Positions 18,714 through 27,604 of a DNA stretch of 64,000 nt are shown piece after piece. Position numbers and translations under genes: made by a program. Each line of letters opens with the position of its first letter. Within the stretch, counting starts at the first letter, position 1. Source of the DNA: WTAW01 sp964406575 (GTDB lineage Bacteria > Acidobacteriota > Aminicenantia > Aminicenantales > Aminicenantaceae); NCBI GenBank assembly GCA_964406575.1, contig CAYOSH010000007.1:62001-126000 (forward strand), written 5' to 3'. A model generated the notes under the pieces. That model was not told the origin of the DNA. It saw only the letters and a program-made list of their open reading frames with translations, and ran no database searches.

Positions 18714-18952
18714 GGCACGATCGGAAGATTATACTATATCACATAAAGAGGATAGACAAGATTTGGTTTTTACAAGAGCCTCTCCGAATCCAAGATGATT
18801 AGCGTTTTTTATGCTTAGATTGGTGATCCCAAAAGGGAAATTCAGCATCTTCCCATTTGAAATGCAAGAACAGTTTCCCAAACGGTCCATTCGGGGAATG
18901 GACCCTACGGAAGAATTCAGGTAAGAAATTCGGAAGACAGAGAGCGCAGGAC
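18714..18952. other. Intergenic gap between plsC and the pilin terminator
   Basis: No gene is supported. The only clear structure is a short hairpin: GGTCCATTC (18884-18892), a GGG loop, and GAATGGACC (18896-18904). It lacks a T-tract, so it is not a canonical terminator. Confidence 0.4.
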
Positions 18953-18982
18953 AAAAAAAAAGGGCGGCACTTTGTGCCGCCC
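18953..18982 (-). terminator. Strong rho-independent terminator behind the pilin gene
   Basis: On the minus strand a perfect 9-bp stem, GGGCGGCAC / GTGCCGCCC with an AAA loop (18962-18982), is followed by nine T residues (18953-18961). It lies about 35 bp downstream of the pilin stop and isolates this presumably highly expressed gene from plsC. Confidence 0.92.
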
Positions 18983-19016
18983 CACTGTGGCTTCACTCAG
19001 AAATTGATTTCAGCTA

Positions 19017-19565
19017 TTAGGTCGTGAGTGTGTAGGTTCTCGGTCCGATGATCCAGTTCCCGTTCCACATGACAAGGTCTTCATCGAAAGATGCCATATT
19101 CTCCACAAGATACCAGCCCGCTTCAGGATCAGTTGGGTTGTACGTATAGACAGGTCCTTCTGCCGCATTTCTTCCATACGAAGCGATGATGAACTCATCA
19201 TCCCCTGGATCAGCTTCATTAGTCCCGAACTGGCCAGCAGTTCCATCACCCGTGAATGCCTGATAAGGGGTCGACCATTTGTCTCTTGTCGGAAGAACTT
19301 TGACATAGAATGGACATATGGCGACGTAGAAAGCATCACCTGCGGCGTAAGGGCCAGCCTGGCCAGGATTAGGTGCAGTCCCAGTGTCTGTCACATGGTC
19401 CGTACAAGCGGTTGCGATCGTTGTGATGTCCTTCATTGTTGCTTTCTGTTTAGCCTTCTGCATGGCGGTAATCGCATTGGGAATGAGAAGTGCAGCAAGA
19501 ATACCGATAATCGCAACAACAATCAACAACTCGATCAACGTAAAACCTTTCGCTCTTTTAAGCAT
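19017..19565 (-). CDS. pilA: Type IV major pilin-like protein
   Basis: Structural subunit of a type IV pilus. The class III leader is short (MLKRAKG) and is cut before the Phe of FTLIELLIVVAIIGILAALLIP, with the conserved Glu at +5. The ATG at 19565 is chosen because an AAGGAGG Shine-Dalgarno lies seven bases before it and gives a seven-residue leader; the longer in-frame start at 19625 lacks this. The mature part has about 175 residues with a variable C-terminal globular domain. It has its own σ54 promoter and terminator, and pilR-pilS lie just upstream. A GspG-type pseudopilin is the alternative. Confidence 0.87.
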   Translation of the reverse strand: MLKRAKGFTLIELLIVVAIIGILAALLIPNAITAMQKAKQKATMKDITTIATACTDHVTDTGTAPNPGQAGPYAAGDAFYVAICPFYVKVLPTRDKWSTPYQAFTGDGTAGQFGTNEADPGDDEFIIASYGRNAAEGPVYTYNPTDPEAGWYLVENMASFDEDLVMWNGNWIIGPRTYTLTT

Positions 19566-19640
19566 TAAAACCTCCTTAATTACCCTGGTGTTTTTTTTTG
19601 ACTCACCAGTTTTAAATTTTTTCATGACACCATTCTAATT

Positions 19641-19656
19641 GCAATTTATGTGCCAA
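19641..19656 (-). promoter_or_regulatory. σ54 (RpoN) promoter of the pilin gene
   Basis: The minus strand reads TTGGCACATAAATTGC: the -24 TGGCAC and -12 TTGC blocks with exactly ten bases between the GG and GC pairs. It predicts a start near 19630 and a leader of about 65 bases. The AT-rich 100 bp further upstream, with an ATCTA-AA-TAGAT palindrome at about 19668-19679, would be the natural site for activator binding. The σ54 activator gene pilR begins about 130 bp away. Confidence 0.85.
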
Positions 19657-19786
19657 CCTCTATTTTATCTAAATAGATGAAAATAAATAAATTATGAAGA
19701 TAATGCCATTCATGTTTTCCTGGAAATTGCCGTTATTTGTTATTTTACGGACGTTGAGTGACAATTTTTGGCACGGCGTTCTTCCC

Positions 19787-21178
19787 TCAGGAAAAGCTGC
19801 GCTCCTCTTCTCTCGCCGATTTTAAGCCCAGTTTCTCGATGAGATACCGGAGCGATCGGTAATTGATTCCGAGAAGAGTCGCTGTTTCTTTGAGATTGCC
19901 GTTGGTTCTTTGGAGGGCTTGCTGAACAAAATTACGGGAAATATCATCAAGCGTCGAATTGAGGTCAAAACCGGGTTTGATCTCATAATTTCGATCTTGA
20001 TCCCTTTGGGGAGTGAGAAGCTCTTCCGGGAGGCTGGATTCTGTGACCGTCTCCCGCTCTTCGATGGCGATGATCCTTTCGATCGTATTCTCCAACTCCC
20101 TGACGTTTCCCGGCCAGGCGTATGACTCGAACACTTTCATGACTCTCGGGGCGATCCTCTTCAACTTTCTCCCCATTCTTTCCGAATATTTTTTGAGAAA
20201 ATGGTTGACAAGGAGTGGGATGTCTTCCTTTCTTTTCCTCAGCGGAGGCATCTCTAATGAGATCACATTCAGCCGGTAGAAAAGATCCTCCCTGAATTTA
20301 CCCTCTTCGATCCTCTTTTTGAGATCTTGATTAGTGGCTCCGATGATACGGACATTGACGGGGATCTCCTCCGTTCCTCCAACGCGTCTAACCTTCTTAT
20401 CCTGGAGCGTTCTCAACAACTTAACCTGGGTCCATGGGGACATCTCTCCCACTTCGTCCAAAAACAGACTCCCTTTCTCAGCGGTCTCAAACATTCCCTT
20501 TTTGTTGGCGATGGCACCGGTGAAGGAACCTTTGACGTGCCCAAAAAGTTCACTCTCCAGCAAGTTTTCGGGTAAGGCCCCACAGTTGATGGAGACAAAG
20601 GGTCGTTCATTCCTTCGGCTATGAAAATGAATCGCCCTGGCCGCGATCTCTTTTCCAGTCCCGCTTTCGCCGGAGATCAACACCGTTGAATCCGTCACAG
20701 CGATCTTTTCGATCAAGTTGTAGATTTCCAGCATCTTCTTGCTCTTCCCCACCATGTTGTTCATCCCATATTTTTCTTCCAGTTCCTTTCTCAAGAACAC
20801 ATTTTCCTGCTGGATTCTCCGGTTTTCCAGACCTTGGGCAATAATAATTTTTAACTCTTCCATGTTGAAGGGTTTCACAACATAATCCATCGCTCCCATC
20901 TTGAGAGCTTCGACCGCCTGCTTGATCGTTCCGTAGGCTGTGATCATAACGACAGGCAGTTCTGGGTATTTCTCTTTGGCATACTGGAGAATTCTCATCC
21001 CGCTCATCTGGGGGAGTTTGATATCTGTTAAAATAAGGTCAAGCTCTTCTCTATCAATCAATTCGAGTGCAGTCTTTGCAGACAGGGCTGTTTCGACCGT
21101 GTACCCCTCTTTTTTAAAGACCACACTCAAAAGGTCGAGGATACTCTTTTCATCGTCTATTATGAGTATTTTGTCCAT
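19787..21178 (-). CDS. pilR: σ54-dependent response regulator, PilR type
   Basis: Activates σ54 promoters, most likely that of the neighbouring pilin. Order of parts in 463 residues: receiver domain (1-120; phospho-acceptor D52, K102), AAA+ domain with Walker A GESGTGKE at 170-177 and Walker B LFLDEVGEM, and a C-terminal Fis-type helix-turn-helix (about 415-455). The σ54-contact loop reads GSFTGA instead of the standard GAFTGA. The start overlaps the 3' end of pilS by 29 bases, so sensor and regulator are coupled. Confidence 0.9.
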   Translation of the reverse strand: MDKILIIDDEKSILDLLSVVFKKEGYTVETALSAKTALELIDREELDLILTDIKLPQMSGMRILQYAKEKYPELPVVMITAYGTIKQAVEALKMGAMDYVVKPFNMEELKIIIAQGLENRRIQQENVFLRKELEEKYGMNNMVGKSKKMLEIYNLIEKIAVTDSTVLISGESGTGKEIAARAIHFHSRRNERPFVSINCGALPENLLESELFGHVKGSFTGAIANKKGMFETAEKGSLFLDEVGEMSPWTQVKLLRTLQDKKVRRVGGTEEIPVNVRIIGATNQDLKKRIEEGKFREDLFYRLNVISLEMPPLRKRKEDIPLLVNHFLKKYSERMGRKLKRIAPRVMKVFESYAWPGNVRELENTIERIIAIEERETVTESSLPEELLTPQRDQDRNYEIKPGFDLNSTLDDISRNFVQQALQRTNGNLKETATLLGINYRSLRYLIEKLGLKSAREEERSFS

Positions 21179-22469
21179 TTGACTTCTCTCTTTCCATTTT
21201 GACGATATCTTTCTTGTTCAAATTTCCCTGAGGAAGGAGGATGACGATTTCTGTCCCCCTATCCAGTTCTGAGGAGATGTGGATCCTTCCGTTATAATCA
21301 TCAACGATCCTTCGGACAACGGCCATGCCGATTCCCTTTCCAGTTTTGAAGCCGGAATAGAACGGTTCGAAGAGCCTCTCTTTGTCTTCCTTGGCCATAC
21401 CCCTCCCGTTATCTCTGACCTTGAGCTCGATCTCATTCTTCTTCCGTTGATTGAGATCGATACTGAGTGTGCCTCCCTCTGGCATGGCTTTCAAAGCATT
21501 TTTGATCAGGTTCCAGAAGATCTGTTTGAATTGATTGCTATTCCCGTAGCAATAGATGCCCGCAGATCCATAATTCCCCTCGACACGGTAGGTGCCATTC
21601 AACTCTCCGCTTCTCTGGAGAAGCATGATGGATTCCTTCAAAACCTGGGAAAGATCCACCACCATGAATGTCTGTTTCCCTGGGGAAGCGAGGTTAAGAA
21701 ACTGCTCTATCGATTGGGAAACGCGTTCCGACTCGTTGACAACGATGTTCATCAAATCCTTCTGGTCTCCGGACAAGGCCAATTCCTTCCTCAATACTTG
21801 AACAGATCCTGAAATGGCGGCGAGAGGATTTCTTATTTCATGAGCAAGATGCGCTGAGATCTCCCCGGCCAATGCTAAGCTTTTTTTAACTCCGAGCTCT
21901 TTTTGTGCTCGGGCCAGCTCTTCTCTCGTTTTTTTTAACTTTCCTGTGAGGTAATTCATGAGAAGAGCGATAAGAAAAAAAACGCCCCAGGAAGTAAAGA
22001 TATTGGTGATGAGGGCATCGAGCGAGATCGGTGTGGGCGTTTCGGACGCATATTGGGGGATAATCCCCAAATACATGCCGTCAATCAATGCAGCGAACAA
22101 CACACCGGAGAGGATCGCAGTGATGTAGGTGGCACTGTTCGGAAGGACAATACTGGCCGCAATGATCTCAAACACGTAGAGGGAATAGAAAGATCCCTTT
22201 AATCCCCCGGAAAAATAGACCAGCGCCGTGATCAGCAGCAAGTCAAAGAAGATCTGCGTATAAACTTGTAAAGTGTAATTTTTTCCCCAGAGGTAAAGCA
22301 GAAAATAGATCGCGGATAAGAGATAGGCCAGGAAAATCAAGTAAAACGCACTCAGTGAAAGTGTGGCGGGTGTCGCATAATGGATGGTGACGACAGAAAT
22401 AAATATGGTTGTGATGATGATCAGTCGGAGCAGGATGAACCAGAAAATGTCTTTTCTTCTCGTGCTCAT
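21150..22469 (-). CDS. pilS: Sensor histidine kinase, PilS type
   Basis: Membrane sensor kinase partner of PilR. Residues 1-175 hold six hydrophobic helices, as in PilS, which has no periplasmic sensor domain. A short linker and coiled coil lead to the H-box LAHEIRNPL with H210. ATP-binding boxes follow: the N box NLIKNALKAM, DNGRGM, and GKGIGMAVVRRI. The C-terminus overlaps pilR. No separate PAS domain is obvious between the membrane part and the kinase core. Confidence 0.88.
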   Translation of the reverse strand: MSTRRKDIFWFILLRLIIITTIFISVVTIHYATPATLSLSAFYLIFLAYLLSAIYFLLYLWGKNYTLQVYTQIFFDLLLITALVYFSGGLKGSFYSLYVFEIIAASIVLPNSATYITAILSGVLFAALIDGMYLGIIPQYASETPTPISLDALITNIFTSWGVFFLIALLMNYLTGKLKKTREELARAQKELGVKKSLALAGEISAHLAHEIRNPLAAISGSVQVLRKELALSGDQKDLMNIVVNESERVSQSIEQFLNLASPGKQTFMVVDLSQVLKESIMLLQRSGELNGTYRVEGNYGSAGIYCYGNSNQFKQIFWNLIKNALKAMPEGGTLSIDLNQRKKNEIELKVRDNGRGMAKEDKERLFEPFYSGFKTGKGIGMAVVRRIVDDYNGRIHISSELDRGTEIVILLPQGNLNKKDIVKMEREKSNGQNTHNRR

Positions 22470-22579
22470 GCAACAGACTCCAAATAATCTTCCAAAACCA
22501 AATCAGAGGAGGGAAAAGCTGCTCGCCGCAATCTTTCTTGGAGATGGACCTGAGCTGTTCTTATTCGTCGGACAGCTCT

Positions 22580-23782
22580 CTACAACTGTTGGATGAGGCT
22601 GAATATCGGAAGATACATGGACACAACGATCGTCCCGACCATCCCTCCGACAAAGATGAGCAGAACAGGCTCCAGGATAGAAAGAAGGTTTGTGACTGTC
22701 GCCTCCACTTCCTCATCGTAAAAATCAGCCAGTTTGCTCAACATCTCGTCCAAAGTTCCCGTCGCCTCTCCGACTCCCATCATCTGAATAAGCATAAAGG
22801 GAAAATGGCCAGCCTCCCTAAAGGCGTCCGTGAGGCTTGTGCCCTCAGCCACAAGAGAACGGGCGCGCATGATCTGGTCTTCGATGATGACATTGCCCGC
22901 TGTCGTTGATGTGATCTTCAGGCTCTCCAGCATGGGAACACCGCCAGAAAGAAGAGTGCTCATTGTTCTGGTCACTCGAGACAAACCCACCTTTTCCAAA
23001 AGTTGACCAAAAAGCGGCATCCTCAACAGCAGGCGGTCGATCACTTTGCGCCCGGAATCCGTCCGCCTCGCTGATCTAAACGCAAAGATGAGGAGGACAA
23101 TACCGATGACTATGAACAGAATGTAGTTCTGGACAAAATGGCTCAAGCTCATTATGAACGCCGTAAGACTTGGAAGAGTTGCCCCAAGTTCTACAAAAAT
23201 GTTGGCAAAGACAGGAATAACCTTCCACAGCATAAAGATCACGACCAGGACCGCAAAAATGACAATGGCCGAAGGATAGATCATCGCCTGCTTGACCTGA
23301 GACCTCAAGCGGACTATCTTTTCAAGAAACTCGGCCAATCGCCTCAACATGATATCCAGAGATCCGCTCTGCTCTCCAGAAGCGACGAGGTTGCAATACA
23401 GATCGTCAAAAACTCTCGGAAATTTTTTCTTGGCTTGATTCAGGGTTGATCCGGCCTCGACATCACTCCGGACATCTTTGATCACCTGCTTGAAATATCT
23501 GTTCTTGGTTTGTTCGGCCAAAATGTTCAACCCTTGGATTAAAGGAAGTTCGGCATCGATCAGAACAGAAAGCTGCCGGCTGTACACAGCCAATTCTTTG
23601 AGTTTAACCTTTTGTGTTTTAAGAAAAGGTATCCGAAATTCGGCTTTTTTCCTTTCAATATCAATGACTGTGATTTGCTCTCGTTGGAGGTTCTTTGACA
23701 GCTCCTCTACAGAGGGGGCGACTCGTCGCCCCTCGACGATATCGCCGTAACGGTTTTTTCCCTTCCATTGATAAACAGGCAT
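22580..23782 (-). CDS. pilC: Type IV pilus inner-membrane platform protein
   Basis: Polytopic platform on which PilB and PilT act to extend and retract the pilus. The 400 residues comprise two T2SS F domains (about 65-190 and 270-390) with three hydrophobic helices, and an N-terminal VYQWKGKNRYGDIVEG start typical of PilC/GspF. It lies 14 bp behind pilT in the same direction, in the order pilB-pilT-pilC. Confidence 0.93.
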   Translation of the reverse strand: MPVYQWKGKNRYGDIVEGRRVAPSVEELSKNLQREQITVIDIERKKAEFRIPFLKTQKVKLKELAVYSRQLSVLIDAELPLIQGLNILAEQTKNRYFKQVIKDVRSDVEAGSTLNQAKKKFPRVFDDLYCNLVASGEQSGSLDIMLRRLAEFLEKIVRLRSQVKQAMIYPSAIVIFAVLVVIFMLWKVIPVFANIFVELGATLPSLTAFIMSLSHFVQNYILFIVIGIVLLIFAFRSARRTDSGRKVIDRLLLRMPLFGQLLEKVGLSRVTRTMSTLLSGGVPMLESLKITSTTAGNVIIEDQIMRARSLVAEGTSLTDAFREAGHFPFMLIQMMGVGEATGTLDEMLSKLADFYDEEVEATVTNLLSILEPVLLIFVGGMVGTIVVSMYLPIFSLIQQL

Positions 23783-23796
23783 GTTTCACCCCTTAT

Positions 23797-24915
23797 TTAT
23801 TTTCTCATTTGTCCGGGAGAAAAGGATCTTGAAGTCACCTTCAGTCCTTCTTTCCTCTGGATGATATCCGTCAACTCTTCAGGCTTGGATGTGACGTTCA
23901 TGGCCATCTCATAAGTGATCTGGCCTTTAAAATACAGACTGGCCAACGATTGGTTGAAGGTCTGCATCCCGAATTTCTCCTGCCCCATCTGCATGGCCGC
24001 ATAAATCTGGTGCTCCTTGTTCTCGCGGATAAGATTGCGGATGGCTGAATTGGGGATCATGATTTCCATGGCAAGAACTCTTCCTTTGCCATCGGCACTC
24101 GGCAGAAGAGCCTGAGTTATGACCGCCTCCAAACTCATAGACAGCATAACTCTGACCTGGGACTGGTAGGATGAGGGGAAAATATCGATGATTCTTGAGA
24201 TGGTCTCCACAGCAGAATTGGTGTGCAGTGTGGAGAAAGTCAAATGTCCTGTTTCTGCCACCCGGAGGCACGATTCAACAGTCTCCAGGTCCCTCATCTC
24301 TCCCACGAGCACGACATCCGGGTCCTCGCGTAATGTCGACCGGAGAGCATTCGGATATGAAAGAGTATCGACATACAATTCTCTCTGATTGATGATGGCT
24401 TTTTGCGGAGTAAAGAAGTACTCGATCGGGTCTTCGATGGTGATGATGTGGACAGGTCTCTCCTTGTTGATGTGGTTGACCAAACAGGCGAGGGTTGTCG
24501 ATTTCCCACAACCCGTAGGTCCTGTTACTAGGACCAATCCCCTGGGCAAATAGCAGAGTTGGGCGAGCCTCTGTGGAATACCCAGCTGTGAGAAACTCCA
24601 CATGATGGGCAAAAATCTCCTAAAGGCTGCGGCCACAGATCCCTTCTGCATGAAAACATTTCCTCTGAATCGCCCGAGGTCTTGAACTCCGAAAGAAAAA
24701 TCGAGCTCCAGTTTTTCCTCAAACATCTTTTTTTGCCGATCTGTCAACAAGGCGTAGGTGAGATTTTTGGTCTCAGCCGGTGTGAGTGGCGGGTGGTCGA
24801 GCGAGATGAGCGTTCCATTGATCCTCAATCTGGGGGGGACATGTGTTGTGATGTGCAAATCGCTGGCATCTTTCTCCACGGCGATCTGCAATAATTCATG
24901 GATTGTCAAAGTCAT
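23797..24915 (-). CDS. pilT: Pilus retraction ATPase
   Basis: Hexameric ATPase powering pilus retraction. Walker A GPTGCGKST lies at 132-140, with an Asp box (IITIEDPIEYFF), Walker B (DVVLVGEMRDLETV) and His box (GHLTFSTLHTNSA), the set that marks PilT. Length 372 is normal. It begins one base after the stop of pilB, so the two are translationally linked. Its presence implies active twitching or DNA-uptake pili rather than a pure secretion system. Confidence 0.94.
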   Translation of the reverse strand: MTLTIHELLQIAVEKDASDLHITTHVPPRLRINGTLISLDHPPLTPAETKNLTYALLTDRQKKMFEEKLELDFSFGVQDLGRFRGNVFMQKGSVAAAFRRFLPIMWSFSQLGIPQRLAQLCYLPRGLVLVTGPTGCGKSTTLACLVNHINKERPVHIITIEDPIEYFFTPQKAIINQRELYVDTLSYPNALRSTLREDPDVVLVGEMRDLETVESCLRVAETGHLTFSTLHTNSAVETISRIIDIFPSSYQSQVRVMLSMSLEAVITQALLPSADGKGRVLAMEIMIPNSAIRNLIRENKEHQIYAAMQMGQEKFGMQTFNQSLASLYFKGQITYEMAMNVTSKPEELTDIIQRKEGLKVTSRSFSPGQMRK

Positions 24916-24916
24916 T

Positions 24917-26650
24917 TTATACCTCCGTGTCTCTCACGGTTTCTCTCAATACTTCTTCTATTGAGGTGATACCTTCTTTAATTTTTAAAAGCCCGCTCCG
25001 TCGTAGAGTGATCATGCCTTGCTGGATCGCCTTCTTTTTTATTTCCTTTGAATGAGCTTTTGCCAGAATAAGATCCTTGATATCATCTGTGATCTCCATG
25101 ACTTCAAAAAGTCCAACCCGGCCTTTATATCCGGTGTTGTGACATGCAGTGCATCCGGCAGGTTTGTAGGCTTTGACTTTCGGGGCTTCCTTGGCTGTGT
25201 ATCCGATATCCACAAGGGCTTCTGAGGTGAGGTTGTGTTTCACCCGACACTTTTTGCACAGCCGGCGGACCAACCGCTGGGCAACGATCATGAACACCGA
25301 ATCGGCTACTAAAAATGTCTCCACATTCATATTGACAAGGCGCATCACTGTGCTCGCCGCATCATTGGTATGAACCGTTGAAAAAACAAGATGTCCGGTG
25401 AGCGCTGCCTTGATAGCGATATCAACAGTTTCGAAATCCCTCATTTCTCCTACAAGCATGATATCCGGGTCTTGACGCAAGAAGCTCCGCAAAGAAGTCG
25501 CAAAGCTCAGTCCGATCTCATCCTTGATATTCACCTGGTTGATGCCAGGGATATAGAATTCAACAGGGTCTTCAGCCGTCATGATATTTTTTTCCATGGA
25601 GTTGATCGTAGAGATGGCAGAATAGAGAGTATTCGTTTTTCCGCTTCCCGTCGGTCCTGTGACAAGCACGATCCCCCACGGCCTTTTGATCCCCTCTTTG
25701 AATAGGTCCATAGATTCCTTTTCGAATCCCAGTTCCTCAAGATTGAGCTTCAGCATCGCTTTATCCAGGATACGGACGACGACCTTTTCTCCAAAAATCG
25801 TGGGCACACTGGACACACGCATATCTACTTCTTTTCGGTTTCCGTTCTCGAGCTTGACTCTCATCTTGATACGTCCATCCTGAGGCAGACGCTTTTCAGC
25901 AATATCCATGTTCGAAAGGATCTTGACACGCGAGATCACGGGGTTCTTGAATTTCATCGCCAAATTCATCATCTCGTAGAGGGTGCCATCTAAACGATAA
26001 CGCACTCGGAAGGCCTTTTCATAGGGTTCAAAATGAACGTCACTGGCGCCTTTTTTTATAGCATCGATAAAAACCGTATTCACAAGAGTGATGATCGGAG
26101 CTTCTTCTGTCGAATGGACGAGCTCTTCGATGTCATAGTCTTCCTCATCTTCCTCGATAACGTTGACGGTTGCATCTTCAGCCTGTTCGATCTCATCGAC
26201 GATCTGCTTCACACGCAGAGAGTCAGACGACCCATAATATTTCTTGATGGCGTTCGTAATCCCTGTTTCTGAAGCAATCACAGGTTGGATGCTCAGACCG
26301 GTTCGGAAACGGATATCCTCGATGATATCCAAATCGGTCGGATCGACCATCGCCAGTGTCAAAAACGACCTAATTCTGTGGATGGGCATGATCAAATACT
26401 TTTTTGCGATCTCGACAGGGATCAGGTTGATGACATCCGGATAGACTTCAAACTGGTCAAGGTTGATGTAAGGATAACCCAACTGGCGGCTCAAGGCCTG
26501 GGCCATATCCTCCTCAGAAATATAGCCTAGGCTTATAACAGCTGTGCCAGTACTGACATCATTCTTTTTCTGAAAATCCTGGACTTCTTTAAGTTGCTCC
26601 TTGTTCAGAAGCTTTTCCTGTACGAGTAATTCGCCTAAGTTCGATCCCAT
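24917..26650 (-). CDS. pilB: Pilus assembly (extension) ATPase
   Basis: Hexameric ATPase driving pilin polymerisation. The 577 residues hold an N-terminal MshEN/GspE-N domain (about 1-150), an acidic linker (about 155-185), Walker A GPTGSGKT at 332-339, an Asp box, Walker B, a His box GHLVFSTVHTND, and a zinc-binding tetracysteine (CKKC ... CTAC). First gene of the pilB-pilT-pilC operon. No Shine-Dalgarno is seen and the promoter leaves only a very short leader. Confidence 0.94.
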   Translation of the reverse strand: MGSNLGELLVQEKLLNKEQLKEVQDFQKKNDVSTGTAVISLGYISEEDMAQALSRQLGYPYINLDQFEVYPDVINLIPVEIAKKYLIMPIHRIRSFLTLAMVDPTDLDIIEDIRFRTGLSIQPVIASETGITNAIKKYYGSSDSLRVKQIVDEIEQAEDATVNVIEEDEEDYDIEELVHSTEEAPIITLVNTVFIDAIKKGASDVHFEPYEKAFRVRYRLDGTLYEMMNLAMKFKNPVISRVKILSNMDIAEKRLPQDGRIKMRVKLENGNRKEVDMRVSSVPTIFGEKVVVRILDKAMLKLNLEELGFEKESMDLFKEGIKRPWGIVLVTGPTGSGKTNTLYSAISTINSMEKNIMTAEDPVEFYIPGINQVNIKDEIGLSFATSLRSFLRQDPDIMLVGEMRDFETVDIAIKAALTGHLVFSTVHTNDAASTVMRLVNMNVETFLVADSVFMIVAQRLVRRLCKKCRVKHNLTSEALVDIGYTAKEAPKVKAYKPAGCTACHNTGYKGRVGLFEVMEITDDIKDLILAKAHSKEIKKKAIQQGMITLRRSGLLKIKEGITSIEEVLRETVRDTEV

Positions 26651-26665
26651 CGTTATTGTCCATTC

Positions 26666-26694
26666 ACAATAAAGAATTTAACAATTTTTGTCAA
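26666..26694 (-). promoter_or_regulatory. σ70-type promoter of the pilB operon
   Basis: Minus strand: perfect TTGACA (26689-26694), 17-bp spacer, TATTGT (26666-26671). The predicted start falls about 10 bases before the pilB ATG, so the leader would be very short. A second TTGACA just upstream (about 26718-26723) lacks a good -10. Confidence 0.55.
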
Positions 26695-27087
26695 TAAAAA
26701 GAAACTCTCACCAAAATTTGTCAATCCTCTGGGAGCGATAAGAAGGGACGGTTTAGACATTCAAATTTTCTCTCTTCCTAACTGTATAAATTTGTCGTAT
26801 GCAGAGTCTTGACATTGAAAGCGCCCTTATCTTTACAGAGTTCAAATTATCAGTCAATCACCTGGAGGGAGGATTCCAAGGATGATTTTTTTATCAAAAC
26901 TCTCACCCCTAGGGGTTATCTCTATTTTTTGCGAAAAAAAGTGCGATCGAGTCAACCTCAGCTCACATTTTATTAATAATCCTCTGAACACAAAGCTCAA
27001 AATCACATATTCATGAACCGCCCCTCGCAGGGCCAAAAAGAACAATCGGCGCAGAGATTACACACTGTCAACTTTCCTGGGGGATGC
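26695..27087. other. Intergenic gap between the pilB promoter and tRNA-Arg
   Basis: No convincing gene. A perfect 12-bp palindrome ACCCCTAGGGGT occurs at 26905-26916, and the plus strand has a TTGACA at about 26811 without a good -10 partner. Otherwise AT-rich and featureless. Confidence 0.35.
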
Positions 27088-27165
27088 TGGCGCGCCTGGA
27101 GAGACTCGAACTCCCGACCCGCTGCTTAGAAGGCAGCTGCTCTATCCTAACTGAGCTACAGGCGC
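27088..27165 (-). tRNA. tRNA-Arg (anticodon UCU)
   Basis: Read on the minus strand it starts GCGCCUG and ends CAGGCGC-G-CCA, a perfect seven-pair acceptor stem with the CCA encoded in the DNA. The anticodon stem GCUGC/GCAGC encloses the loop CUUCUAA, giving UCU for AGA/AGG codons. D arm GCUC...GAGC and T arm with UUCGAGU are intact. Confidence 0.96.
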
Positions 27166-27324
27166 GTTCTCGACTGTCTGTTTGGTCTGTTTTTTTGTTC
27201 GATCCTGCCCCAAAGGAGACTCAAACAACCTTTTGGAGCGAATCAAATATAGCGCAACTTCTTGTATTTTTCAACGGCTAAGATGGAAGCCTGTCCCCGA
27301 TCAGGCCTCTTGCAGAAAAAAGAA

Positions 27325-27399
27325 TCGGGGAGGCCGGATTTGAACCGACGACCTCCTGCTCCCAAGGCAGGCGCGCTAGCCAGGCTGCGCTACTCCCCG
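27325..27399 (-). tRNA. tRNA-Pro (anticodon UGG)
   Basis: On the minus strand the acceptor stem is CGGGGAG paired with CUCCCCG and discriminator A; CCA is not encoded, unlike in the neighbouring tRNA-Arg. The anticodon stem CCUGC/GCAGG holds loop CUUGGGA, hence anticodon UGG. The D arm GCGC-AGCCUGGCUA-GCGC is typical of tRNA-Pro. Confidence 0.95.
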
Positions 27400-27604
27400 A
27401 AAACGTTCAAATGGACACGCCTTTAACTGTATGCCACATCCAGCGAAAATATGGTGAAAGGATTCGATCAAATCGATCTTTTAGGTTAGATATCATACAC
27501 TTTTTCCGCAAAAAAAGGAATCGCCCGCTCTCCGCTCCTCACGGATTTAGAGATACCTCCCTCATTTAAGAAGAGCGTAAACGTATGCACAGCAAATTTG
27601 CCGG

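Noticed and set aside
26905..26916. ACCCCTAGGGGT palindrome as a regulator site
   Set aside because: Single occurrence, not next to a promoter; could be chance.
26854..27045. 63-codon open frame on the minus strand between pilB and tRNA-Arg
   Set aside because: No Shine-Dalgarno, no recognisable motif, and it lies in AT-rich spacer sequence; not enough to call a gene.
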